From: Flavobacteriales bacterium UBA7519
Lineage (GTDB): Bacteria > Bacteroidota > Bacteroidia > Flavobacteriales > Weeksellaceae
Direction: 5' to 3'
NCBI GenBank assembly: GCA_002476905.1
Contig: DLND01000089.1
Location: 1-20,392, forward strand
Length of the DNA: 20,392 nt
Shown: positions 1-6,864 of the stretch, one piece after another
Position numbering within the stretch: position 1 is the first letter of the stretch
Layout: every line of letters starts with the position of its first letter
Program-made: the position numbers and the translations under genes
Notes under the pieces: generated by a model
What the model saw: the letters and a program-made list of their open reading frames with translations, nothing else
Told to the model about the DNA's origin: nothing
Databases searched by the model: none

Positions 1-698
1 CGCCTTTTAGTTTTTTCAATATGTTCAGCACATTTCCGCCGGTTGTGATTATTTCGCCTTCCAGAAGAGTTCGTGATAATACCACAAAACATACTTTGGA
101 GAACCTGAAAGAACTCCCTGAATTGGTGATCGGAAATGTCAATTTCGATATGGTTCAGCAGGTTTCTTTAGCAAGTACAGAATATGAAGATGGTGTGAAT
201 GAATTTATCAAATCCGGGTTGACAATGAAACCTGCTGACATCGTAAAACCGCCTTTGATTGCAGAATCTCCCGTTAATTTCGAATGTAAAGTTTTGGAAA
301 TTAAATCGCTTGGAAATCTTGGAGGTTCAGGAAATCTTGTGATTGCAGAAATTGTTAAAATTCATATCAACGAAAAATATCTGGATGAAGCTGGGAATCT
401 TGACCAGAAACAACTGGATTTGGTAGCACGACTAGGAAGTAACTGGTATTCCAGAAACAATGAAAATAACCTTTTTGAAGTTCCTAAACCATTGGTTACG
501 AGAGGAATTGGTTATGATCAACTTCCAAACGAAATCAAACAAAGCGATATTTTTACAGGAAATGACCTTGGAATGCTCGCAAATGTCGAAATTTTACCAA
601 ACGGAGATTTTTCTTCGGAAAAAGATGTACATTTATTAGCACAAAAGTTTTTAAAAAATAATGAAATCGAAAAAGCTTGGGAAATTTTAAAACTTTGA
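1..698 (+). CDS. Flavin reductase family protein, 5'-truncated by window edge
   Basis: The reading frame is open to the left edge (codons begin at base 3) and reads PFSFFN before the first ATG at 21, so that ATG is internal and the true start lies upstream. The segment FSTFPPVVIISPSRR followed by RDNTTKHTLEN is typical of the FMN-binding split-barrel (flavin reductase-like) family, whose members bind FMN and usually act as NAD(P)H:flavin oxidoreductases or partners of monooxygenases. About 232 residues are visible; full members of this type are near 290, so only the first 50-60 residues are missing. The substrate cannot be told from sequence. The next gene starts about 50 bases downstream on the same strand. 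Family call is confident; exact role is not. Confidence 0.85.
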   Translation, partial: PFSFFNMFSTFPPVVIISPSRRVRDNTTKHTLENLKELPELVIGNVNFDMVQQVSLASTEYEDGVNEFIKSGLTMKPADIVKPPLIAESPVNFECKVLEIKSLGNLGGSGNLVIAEIVKIHINEKYLDEAGNLDQKQLDLVARLGSNWYSRNNENNLFEVPKPLVTRGIGYDQLPNEIKQSDIFTGNDLGMLANVEILPNGDFSSEKDVHLLAQKFLKNNEIEKAWEILKL

Positions 699-746
699 CA
701 ATGATTTAAAACTAAAGCTTACGACCAAAAACTAATCCAATAAACT

Positions 747-992
747 ATGAGAAAGCCGGTATATAATACCATCATCAGTCTTCTGATTTTGGTTATTTTG
801 GTATCCGTTATCTGGATTATCAATAAAGAAATCAGGCTGATGCACGAAACAGATAATCCGAAAGAATGTATATCAAGAATTACAGGAAACCATTTATGTG
901 AGTTTATTAACTCACTTAAAATCATCATTATCATTTGCCTGTTGCTAACTTCGGGATTAATAAGTTTTAGGTATAAATTGATTAAGGATTGA
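747..992 (+). CDS. Small two-pass membrane protein, unknown function
   Basis: The protein has 81 residues, with a hydrophobic segment at about residues 8-26 (IISLLILVILVSVIWII) and another at about 59-74 (IIIIICLLLTSGLISF). A short polar loop between them has two cysteines (about C42 and C51), and the C-terminus is basic. I do not recognise a family. It starts with ATG about 50 nt after the flavin reductase stop and ends 5 nt from the stop of the convergent toxin pseudogene. An antisense frame at 719-934 is also hydrophobic, as expected for the complement of such codons, and the + strand reading is preferred for its Lys-rich end and its co-direction with the upstream gene. No clear ribosome site or promoter is visible. 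Confidence 0.5.
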   Translation: MRKPVYNTIISLLILVILVSVIWIINKEIRLMHETDNPKECISRITGNHLCEFINSLKIIIIICLLLTSGLISFRYKLIKD

Positions 993-997
993 GGTGA

Positions 998-1302
998 TTA
1001 TTTTTCTCGTTCTATTTTTAAAGGATTTTGGCGAGTGTCGAAGATGTCCACGATTCTGATTTCATCTTGTAGGCAATTATAAATCACTTTATAATTTCCT
1101 ACAACCAGATATCTATACTTTTGATTTAATTTTTCAAGGTTCAATTCAGTTTGCCCTGATTCAGGATTCTGAATCAATTGTTTTGTAGACGCCAAAATTT
1201 GTTTGCTGATTTTATGTGCAACTTTTTATTGGCATTTTTAGAATAATAATCGAAAATATCTTTAAGATTTTGAATTGCAAAATCTGTCCAAATAATTTTC
1301 AT
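998..1302 (-). pseudogene. ParE/RelE-family toxin, broken by one-base frameshift
   Basis: Reading leftward from the ATG at 1302 gives MKIIWTDFAIQNLKDIFDYY and then SKNANKK, a typical ParE/RelE toxin N-terminus. That frame then runs out of register and stops at 1174-1176 after 42 codons. The remainder of the toxin (KVAHKISKQILASTKQL, then KYRYLVVGNYKVIYN and RIVDIFDTRQNP) lies in another frame that ends at 998. Adding one A to the run of five at 1223-1227 (T on the + strand) joins both parts into a protein of about 101 residues, normal for the family. The start is 2 nt after the antitoxin stop, so the two were cotranscribed. In the wild such toxins inhibit gyrase or cleave mRNA; which one applies here is not clear. 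A sequencing error in the homopolymer, or -1 frameshifting at AAAAAG, could also explain the break. Confidence 0.8.
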
Positions 1303-1304
1303 TA

Positions 1305-1538
1305 TTACCAGTTTGAAGAAATTTTCTCCAATTCTTCTTGAGTTTTGAATCTTCCATTTTCAAAATCATCTTCGGATTTGGCGATTCTTTCGTGAAGTTC
1401 TTCCATTGTAAATGGTTTCAATTCTTTTTCAGATTGCTTAGCTTTTTTCAAGAGTTTCTCGAATTGAGAAATTAATTCCTCACTTTGAAGATTCAGAAAA
1501 GCCTGAACAAATTCTATTTTTCTCGTTTCGATATTCAT
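1305..1538 (-). CDS. Antitoxin of a ParE/RelE-type toxin-antitoxin pair (addiction module protein)
   Basis: This is a 77-residue acidic protein beginning MNIETRKIEFVQAFL. It ends with MEELHERIAKSEDDFENGRF and KTQEELEKISS, the helical tail common in antitoxins that sit before ParE-like toxins in Bacteroidota. It would bind and neutralise the toxin and repress its own promoter. The ATG at 1538 is chosen over a TTG two codons upstream because ATG is available and the conserved block starts there. Antitoxin and toxin are separated by 2 nt. The promoter side carries a perfect inverted repeat (1559-1592). No frameshift or truncation is seen here, so the antitoxin is intact while its partner is broken. 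Confidence 0.75.
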   Translation of the reverse strand: MNIETRKIEFVQAFLNLQSEELISQFEKLLKKAKQSEKELKPFTMEELHERIAKSEDDFENGRFKTQEELEKISSNW

Positions 1539-1555
1539 TTCCAATATGTTTTAAT

Positions 1556-1592
1556 CAAAATTACAAATTTATTCTTAATCAAATTTGTAATT
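1556..1592 (-). promoter_or_regulatory. Probable promoter and palindromic operator of the toxin-antitoxin pair
   Basis: A perfect 12-bp inverted repeat (AATTACAAATTT at 1559-1570, AAATTTGTAATT at 1581-1592, 10-bp spacer) fills the 56-nt gap between the ABC transporter stop and the antitoxin start. Read on the - strand, two TAnnTTTG boxes overlap it: TAAATTTG at 1571-1564 and TAATTTTG at 1563-1556, with a TTTG at 1583-1580 upstream. This is what an autoregulated toxin-antitoxin promoter should look like. The alternative is an AT-only hairpin acting as a weak terminator for the ABC gene. Confidence 0.5.
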
Positions 1593-1594
1593 AA

Positions 1595-3343
1595 TTACAT
1601 TGTCGTCTCCCCATCTTCACTCACAACCTGCGCTTTATAAAGAACAGAATAATAACCATTCTTAGCCAGTAGCTCCTGATGTGTTCCTTCTTCCACAATC
1701 AGTCCGTGGTCCATCACGATGATTTTATCTGCTTTTTCAATTGTGGAAAGTCTATGTGCAATGATGATTGACGTTCTGTTTTTCGTGATTTTTTCAGTCG
1801 CTCTTTGGATTAATTTCTCACTTTCGTGGTCAATGGATGAGGTTGCTTCGTCAAGAATCAGAATTTTTGGGTCAGAAAGATAAGCTCTTAAGAATGAAAG
1901 TAATTGTCTTTGTCCCAAGGAAATCGAAGAACCTCTTTCACTCACAACGTAATCGTAACCATTGGGTAATCTTTCTATAAACTCGTCAACTTCAATTTCG
2001 CGAGCTGCTTTTTTGATATTTTCAAGTGTGATATTTTCATCGCCCAAAGTCAGGTTTTCAAAAATACTGCCGTGGAATAGGAAAACATCTTGGAGAACAA
2101 CACCAATATGACTTCTCAGATTGTACAATTCGTAATCTCGGATGTCCACATCATCCAGCATTATTTTTCCGGAATTGATGTCATATAATCTAGTAATCAA
2201 ACTGATAATCGTCGATTTTCCAGCTCCGGTTGCTCCAACAATCGCAACTGTTTCCCCTGGATTTACTTTGAAATCAATACCTTTCAGAACTTCCTGTTTT
2301 TCATCGTAAGCAAAATGAACTTTCTCGAATTCGATTTTTCCGTCAAAATGGTCTTTGGCAATTGTTCCGTTATTCGGCATTGCCTGGTCTTCATCCATTA
2401 CGCCAAGAACTCTTTCTGCACCAACAATTCCTCTCTGGATATTATTGAATCTATCCGCAATCTGTCTTAGCGGACGAATCAGCATATTAATAAATTGAAT
2501 AAATGCAATGATAATCCCAGGTGTAGATTTGATGAAACCACCATAAAATAAGATAAATCCAATGAACAATGACGAGATCAATTCAACAACTGGAAAGAAT
2601 AATGAGAAAATGAAAACCGTTCTCAATAAAGCTTTCTTCAATTCAATATTGATATTATCAAACTTAGTAAACTCTGCTTCCTGACGATTGAAAACCTGAA
2701 TCAATGGCATTCCCGCCAAACGTTCCTGAACAAAACTATTTTGTGTAGATGTCCAACTTCTTTCGGAGCCAAAAGCCACTTTTAAACGTTTTTGGAAAGC
2801 TCTTGTAATGATGACCATCAAAGGCAGAATCGCCAAAGAAATCATACTAAGATGGGTATCCACCTGAAACATTGCAAAAAGAACCATTATAATTCTCAAG
2901 ATATCACCAAAAACCATCAAAAATCCATCTGTGTAAACTGTTGCAATGGTTTCAACATCGCCGACAGCTCTTGTTACAAGATTTCCAATCGCGGTTTTGT
3001 CAAAAAATGCCGTTTTGAAATAAATCAGCTTGTGATACAATCTTTCACGAATATCACGGATTACATTCTGAGAAATGAAATTTGAAAAGTAAACCAGGAA
3101 AAAGTTAAGAACCGTTTCAGCAACCACCAATCCAATCAGCAGATAAATGTGCTTCATCAGCTGGGCTTTATCCTTAAGCTGAACAATGTCTATATCAACA
3201 ACATTTTTAGTAAGAATCGGTCTGTAAGTGGAAACGATTGCAAGAAAAATTGAAATAATTAACGTGAAAATAAACCACGACCTAAATTTCATTCCGATTA
3301 AAAATAATCGTTTTACAATGTCCCAAGTAGTTTGTTGCTTCAT
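1595..3343 (-). CDS. ABC exporter, fused membrane and ATPase domains (MsbA/multidrug type)
   Basis: This 582-residue half-transporter has about six membrane segments in residues 20-300 (ABC transporter type 1 domain) and an ATP-binding domain from about 336. Walker A GATGAGKS is at 370-377, the Q-loop Gln near 418, the signature ISLGQ at 474-478, Walker B ILILDEA at 494-500 with its Glu intact, and the switch His near 530. The signature departs from LSGGQ, a variation I associate with a subfamily of these exporters in Bacteroidota. It probably works as a homodimer exporting lipid or drug-like compounds from the inner membrane; the substrate is not determinable. The ATG at 3343 follows an AAAAGAAA stretch. 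A TAnnTTTG box lies 46 nt upstream, and truA lies upstream on the same strand with a 98-nt gap from this start. Confidence 0.9.
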   Translation of the reverse strand: MKQQTTWDIVKRLFLIGMKFRSWFIFTLIISIFLAIVSTYRPILTKNVVDIDIVQLKDKAQLMKHIYLLIGLVVAETVLNFFLVYFSNFISQNVIRDIRERLYHKLIYFKTAFFDKTAIGNLVTRAVGDVETIATVYTDGFLMVFGDILRIIMVLFAMFQVDTHLSMISLAILPLMVIITRAFQKRLKVAFGSERSWTSTQNSFVQERLAGMPLIQVFNRQEAEFTKFDNINIELKKALLRTVFIFSLFFPVVELISSLFIGFILFYGGFIKSTPGIIIAFIQFINMLIRPLRQIADRFNNIQRGIVGAERVLGVMDEDQAMPNNGTIAKDHFDGKIEFEKVHFAYDEKQEVLKGIDFKVNPGETVAIVGATGAGKSTIISLITRLYDINSGKIMLDDVDIRDYELYNLRSHIGVVLQDVFLFHGSIFENLTLGDENITLENIKKAAREIEVDEFIERLPNGYDYVVSERGSSISLGQRQLLSFLRAYLSDPKILILDEATSSIDHESEKLIQRATEKITKNRTSIIIAHRLSTIEKADKIIVMDHGLIVEEGTHQELLAKNGYYSVLYKAQVVSEDGETTM

Positions 3344-3389
3344 TTTCTTTTAGATTCCGTAAATTTTTTCAGAGTTGAAAAAACCGTTG

Positions 3390-3397
3390 CAAAAATA
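3390..3397 (-). promoter_or_regulatory. Putative -7 promoter box for the ABC exporter
   Basis: On the - strand this reads TATTTTTG followed by C, matching the Bacteroidota -7 consensus TAnnTTTG. It lies 46 nt before the exporter ATG. No good -33 TTTG is found at the usual 17-21 nt spacing, so the call rests on one box. Confidence 0.35.
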
Positions 3398-3441
3398 AGA
3401 TATTAAAAATTGAAATCTCAGCTTAATGATTTAAATAAAAA

Positions 3442-4176
3442 TTAAAAAACATAGCCAACATCTACCAGAAAAAGACCTTGCGCAGGCGCAGAAACACCCG
3501 CAGAATTTCGGAATTGGTCTTCAATGATTTTTCTCAAATCGGTAGGTTTTATTTTTCCGCTTCCAACTTCAACCATTGTTCCAACAATTGCTCGTACCAT
3601 ATTCCTAAGGAATCGGTCGGCAGAAATCGTGAATTTGAGTTGATTTCCAAGTTGTTCCCATTCTGCTTTATAGATTTTGCAAATGTTGGTTTTGTTATCG
3701 GTGTGGAGCTTAGCAAAGCTGGTAAAATCATCATATTCAAAAAGGATTTTGCAAGCTTCATTCATCAACTCGATATTCAAAGGTTTTTGACGCCAATATT
3801 GCCAAGAAGAATCTTTTGAAAACGGATTTTTTTCTAACGAAATATAATATTCATAAGTCCTATAAGTCGCATTAAATCTTGCGTGCAAATCAGCTGGAAC
3901 TTCAAAAATTCTTTTAATGGCGATGTTTTCTGACAAAAAAGAATTGAGTTTAAAAACAAGATTTTCATCAAGAGCTTGTTCAGTTTCAAAGTGGGCAAAC
4001 ATTTTCTTGGCGTGAACACCTGTGTCGGTTCTTCCAGCGCCAGTTGTTTTGATGGGCTCTCGAAGAATAGTGGATAATGCTTTCTCCAACTCTTCCTGTA
4101 CAGAAATCTGATTGGGCTGAATCTGATAACCAAAATAGCGCGATCCGTTGTAAGAAAACTCAATAAAATATCTCAT
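3442..4176 (-). CDS. truA: tRNA pseudouridine(38-40) synthase TruA
   Basis: TruA converts uridines 38-40 of the tRNA anticodon arm to pseudouridine. The protein of 244 residues has the family start MRYFIEFSYNGSRYFGYQIQ, the catalytic motif GAGRTDTGVHA with the nucleophilic Asp in RTD, and the C-terminal block RFLRNMVRAIVGTM followed by SAPAQGLFLVDVGY. The frame extends 10 codons upstream to a TTG at 4206, but the ATG at 4176 starts at the conserved N-terminus and has AGGA about 13 nt before it. Length is normal. A terminator lies just upstream (4229-4259), so truA has its own promoter, possibly the degenerate GAAATTTGC at 4194-4186. The ABC exporter follows downstream. Confidence 0.95.
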   Translation of the reverse strand: MRYFIEFSYNGSRYFGYQIQPNQISVQEELEKALSTILREPIKTTGAGRTDTGVHAKKMFAHFETEQALDENLVFKLNSFLSENIAIKRIFEVPADLHARFNATYRTYEYYISLEKNPFSKDSSWQYWRQKPLNIELMNEACKILFEYDDFTSFAKLHTDNKTNICKIYKAEWEQLGNQLKFTISADRFLRNMVRAIVGTMVEVGSGKIKPTDLRKIIEDQFRNSAGVSAPAQGLFLVDVGYVF

Positions 4177-4228
4177 AGCTGGGCAAATTTCCTGTTTTTT
4201 TTTCAATTGAAAAAGCGACGGCTGATAT

Positions 4229-4259
4229 AAAAAATGTCACACAAAAAATTGTGTGACAT
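4229..4259 (-). terminator. Rho-independent terminator after the SDR gene
   Basis: A perfect 11-bp stem (ATGTCACACAA at 4234-4244 and TTGTGTGACAT at 4249-4259) has a 4-base loop. On the - strand it is followed by a run of T at 4233-4229. It lies 22 nt beyond the stop of the SDR gene and upstream of truA, separating the two. Confidence 0.85.
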
Positions 4260-4280
4260 CTAATCGGTCAAAAAAATGTA

Positions 4281-5162
4281 CTAATTTGATTTTTTCGCTT
4301 TTATCATTGCTTCCAAAGCATCCCACATCTCCTGCGGAATATCTTCCAACATATTGAATTCGCCAGCACCCTGAAGCCATTCCCCTCCATCAATAGTTAC
4401 CACTTCCCCATTCATATAAGCGGAATAATCGGAAACCAGATAAGCCGCAAGATTTGCCAGCTCCTGATGCTCTCCTACTCTTCTGAGCGGCACTTTTTTG
4501 CGCATATCAAATTTCTCCTGCAAATCTCCCGGCAACAATCTGTCCCAGGCACCTTTAGTAGGAAATGGTCCCGGTGCAATAGCGTTGAAACGGATTCCAT
4601 ATTTTGCCCATTCAACCGCTAAACTTCTTGTCATTGCCAAGACACCAGCTTTTGCACAAGCCGACGGAACAACATAAGCTGAACCGGTCCAAGCATAAGT
4701 GGTCACAATATTAAGAACTGTTCCCGGAATTTTATTATCGATCCAATATTTACCAATAGACAAAGTACAATTTTTAGTTCCTTTCAAAACAATATCTAAA
4801 ATAGAATCAAACGCTGAATGCGTCAATCTTTCGGTTGGTGAAATGAAATTACCTGCTGCATTATTCAAAAGAATGTCAATTCTCCCGAATTCTTTTATTG
4901 CTGCTTCTTTCATAGCTTCTACCTCATCCCAATTTCTGACATCGCAAGCCACACAAAGAACTTTTCCTCCAGTTTCATCTTCCAATTCTTTGGCTGTTCC
5001 TTGCAGTTTTTCCAAGTTTCTAGAAGTGATTACGACTTTTGCTCCAAGCTGAAGAAAATACTTAGTCATTGCTTTTCCAAGACCACTTCCGCCACCGGTT
5101 ACGATGGCTACTTTATCTTTCAGTGCGTCTTCGCGCAACATTGGTTGTGTGTATAGATTCAT
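4281..5162 (-). CDS. SDR oxidoreductase, 2,4-dienoyl-CoA reductase-like
   Basis: This 293-residue short-chain dehydrogenase has the nucleotide-binding TGGGSGLGK (22-30) and NNAAGNF (100-106). The active-site region reads TTYAWTGSAYVVPSACAKAG, with Y156, S167 and K171. The usual YxxxK is replaced by SxxxK with a Tyr 11 residues earlier. This is the arrangement in mammalian and peroxisomal NADPH-dependent 2,4-dienoyl-CoA reductases (DECR), not a lesion. PGPFPTKGAWDRL also fits DECR. The likely role is reduction of 2,4-dienoyl-CoA to 3-enoyl-CoA during beta-oxidation of unsaturated fatty acids in the cytoplasm. It is a single gene ended by a strong hairpin. Substrate is inferred from the family and not proven. 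Confidence 0.85.
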   Translation of the reverse strand: MNLYTQPMLREDALKDKVAIVTGGGSGLGKAMTKYFLQLGAKVVITSRNLEKLQGTAKELEDETGGKVLCVACDVRNWDEVEAMKEAAIKEFGRIDILLNNAAGNFISPTERLTHSAFDSILDIVLKGTKNCTLSIGKYWIDNKIPGTVLNIVTTYAWTGSAYVVPSACAKAGVLAMTRSLAVEWAKYGIRFNAIAPGPFPTKGAWDRLLPGDLQEKFDMRKKVPLRRVGEHQELANLAAYLVSDYSAYMNGEVVTIDGGEWLQGAGEFNMLEDIPQEMWDALEAMIKAKKSN

Positions 5163-5284
5163 TTAGTAAATGATTTTTGATATTAATAAACGATTAATTT
5201 GTGCCTGTGGTAAATTTAGATTTTTATTTTGAAATGGGAATTAAGAAAAGATATGCTTAAAATACGAAGGCACGATTTTAAAAC

Positions 5285-5314
5285 AAAAAAAAGAGTACTT
5301 TGGTTCCCTTTTTT
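5285..5314 (-). terminator. Likely terminator after dihydroorotase
   Basis: On the - strand AAAAAAGGG (5314-5306) can pair with CTCTTTTTT (5295-5287), one pair being G-U, around a 10-base loop, and more T follows. The G-U wobble makes the hairpin better on the - strand. It begins 7 nt after the dihydroorotase stop. Confidence 0.5.
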
Positions 5315-5320
5315 AATAAC

Positions 5321-6658
5321 TCATCCTTCCACTTCAAAAAGCAAACGTTCCCCGAATTTTTCTTCATTGATTTTTCCGTTTTCGTAAACCAGATTTCCGT
5401 TGACGAAAGTATGTGTGACTTTAGAATGAAACTCTGAACCTTCTAAAGGACTCCATCGGCATTTGTAAAGGATATTATCTTTTTCAACTGTCCAGTTTTG
5501 ATTTAAATCAACCAAAACTAAATCAGCTTTATAACCTTCTCTTATGAAACCTCTCTTTTCAATTCTGAACAAAATCGCAGGATTGTGAGCCATTTTCTCA
5601 ACAATTCTTTCCAAAGAAATTTTTCCGTTTTTGTAATTCTCCAACATAACAACCAAAGAATGTTGAACCAAAGGTGCTCCAGAAGGACATTTTGTATAGA
5701 CATTCTGTTTTTCTTCCCAAGTGTGAGGTGCGTGGTCCGTTGCAATCACATCAATTCTATCATCCAACAAAGCTTCCCAAAGTCCGTCTTTGTCTTTTTG
5801 CGTTTTTACAGCTGGGTTCCATTTGATTAATCCGCCTTTAGTTTCGTAATCTTCATTAGTAAAAGTCAAATGGTGAACGCAAACTTCAGCGGTAATTTTT
5901 TTATCTTTTAAAGGAATATCATTTCTGAAAAGTTCAGTTTCAATCGCCGTCGACAAATGGAAAACGTGAAGTCTCGCTCCGGTTTTCTTTGCCAATTCGA
6001 TTGCTTTTGAAGAAGATTTGTAACAAGCTTCTTCACTTCTAATCAAATGATGGAATTTCACAGGAATATCTTCGCCATATTCATCCAGATATTTTTGGGT
6101 ATTGGCTCTAATTGTTGCTTCGTCTTCGCAATGAACGGCGATCAGCATTTTGGTATTGCTGAAGATATTTTCCAACGTTTCAGGATTGTCAACGAGCATA
6201 TTTCCTGTGGATGAACCTAAAAACAATTTAATTCCGGGAACATTTCTGGGGTTTGTTTTTAAAACTTCTTCGAGATTATCATTGGTTCCGCCCATCATAA
6301 AACCGTAATTTGCAAAAGATTTTTGTGAAGCAATTTCATATTTATCCGCCAACAACTCCTGAGTTACCGCATTAGGAACTGTATTTGGCTGTTCAATAAA
6401 ACTTGTTGTTCCACCTGCAATCGCAGAACGGGATTCAGATTCGATGTCACCTTTATGTGTTAAACCTGGTTCACGGAAATGAACTTGGTCATCGATTATC
6501 CCAGGCAAAAGATATTTTCCGGAAGCGTCGATAATTTGGTCTGCTTTTTCAGAAATATTTGGTTCAATTTTAGAAATCAAATCGTTTTCGATAAGAATAT
6601 CGCTTTGGATAATCTTTCCTTCGTTGACGATTTGGGCGTTTTTTATTAGGATTTTCAT
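5321..6658 (-). CDS. pyrC: Dihydroorotase (class I, Bacteroidota type)
   Basis: The enzyme cyclises carbamoyl-aspartate to dihydroorotate in pyrimidine synthesis. It has 445 residues, and an amidohydrolase fold is indicated by GIIDDQVHFREPG (54-65), GIKLFLG with K144, AVHCED with H176, FHLST with H234, and VIATDHAPH with D308. The normal first metal pair HxH reads QVH here (Q58, H60), a change I recall as standard in Bacteroidota members. The C-terminus DLVLVDLNQNWTV is a typical amidohydrolase composite-domain end. Allantoinase or dihydropyrimidinase are related alternatives, but the EQPNTVP segment fits dihydroorotase. It is transcribed alone, divergent from the mannosidase, with a Bacteroidota promoter 20 nt upstream and a hairpin after the stop. 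Confidence 0.88.
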   Translation of the reverse strand: MKILIKNAQIVNEGKIIQSDILIENDLISKIEPNISEKADQIIDASGKYLLPGIIDDQVHFREPGLTHKGDIESESRSAIAGGTTSFIEQPNTVPNAVTQELLADKYEIASQKSFANYGFMMGGTNDNLEEVLKTNPRNVPGIKLFLGSSTGNMLVDNPETLENIFSNTKMLIAVHCEDEATIRANTQKYLDEYGEDIPVKFHHLIRSEEACYKSSSKAIELAKKTGARLHVFHLSTAIETELFRNDIPLKDKKITAEVCVHHLTFTNEDYETKGGLIKWNPAVKTQKDKDGLWEALLDDRIDVIATDHAPHTWEEKQNVYTKCPSGAPLVQHSLVVMLENYKNGKISLERIVEKMAHNPAILFRIEKRGFIREGYKADLVLVDLNQNWTVEKDNILYKCRWSPLEGSEFHSKVTHTFVNGNLVYENGKINEEKFGERLLFEVEG

Positions 6659-6678
6659 TTTACTTTTTTAGATAAAAA

Positions 6679-6710
6679 CAAAATTAACTTTTTGAATCGA
6701 TAAAATTAAA
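6679..6710 (-). promoter_or_regulatory. Promoter of dihydroorotase
   Basis: On the - strand TTTA (6710-6707) is followed after 20 nt by TAATTTTG (6686-6679), matching the Bacteroidota TTTG/TAnnTTTG pattern except for one base. The box ends 20 nt before the ATG at 6658. Confidence 0.55.
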
Positions 6711-6864
6711 CCACGTAGGCACATAGATTAAAAAGTTTAAGATTAAATAGTTTCAAATTCTATTTTTTCTAATTAAAATTTTCAAATATTTCTATGTGAT
6801 TATATGGTTGAGATTAATGCAATCATAGTTAATATTTGATTAAATTGCTTCAAAATTCAAAATA

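Noticed and set aside
719..934. Antisense 71-codon hydrophobic frame opposite the small membrane protein
   Set aside because: Complement of hydrophobic codons tends to be hydrophobic; the + strand frame has a better charge pattern and fits the neighbouring gene's direction. Only one can be real, and neither has a strong ribosome site.
1595..3343. Non-standard ABC signature (ISLGQ) as a sign of an inactive ATPase
   Set aside because: Walker A, Q-loop, Walker B with Glu and the switch His are all intact, and this signature variation occurs in active exporters.
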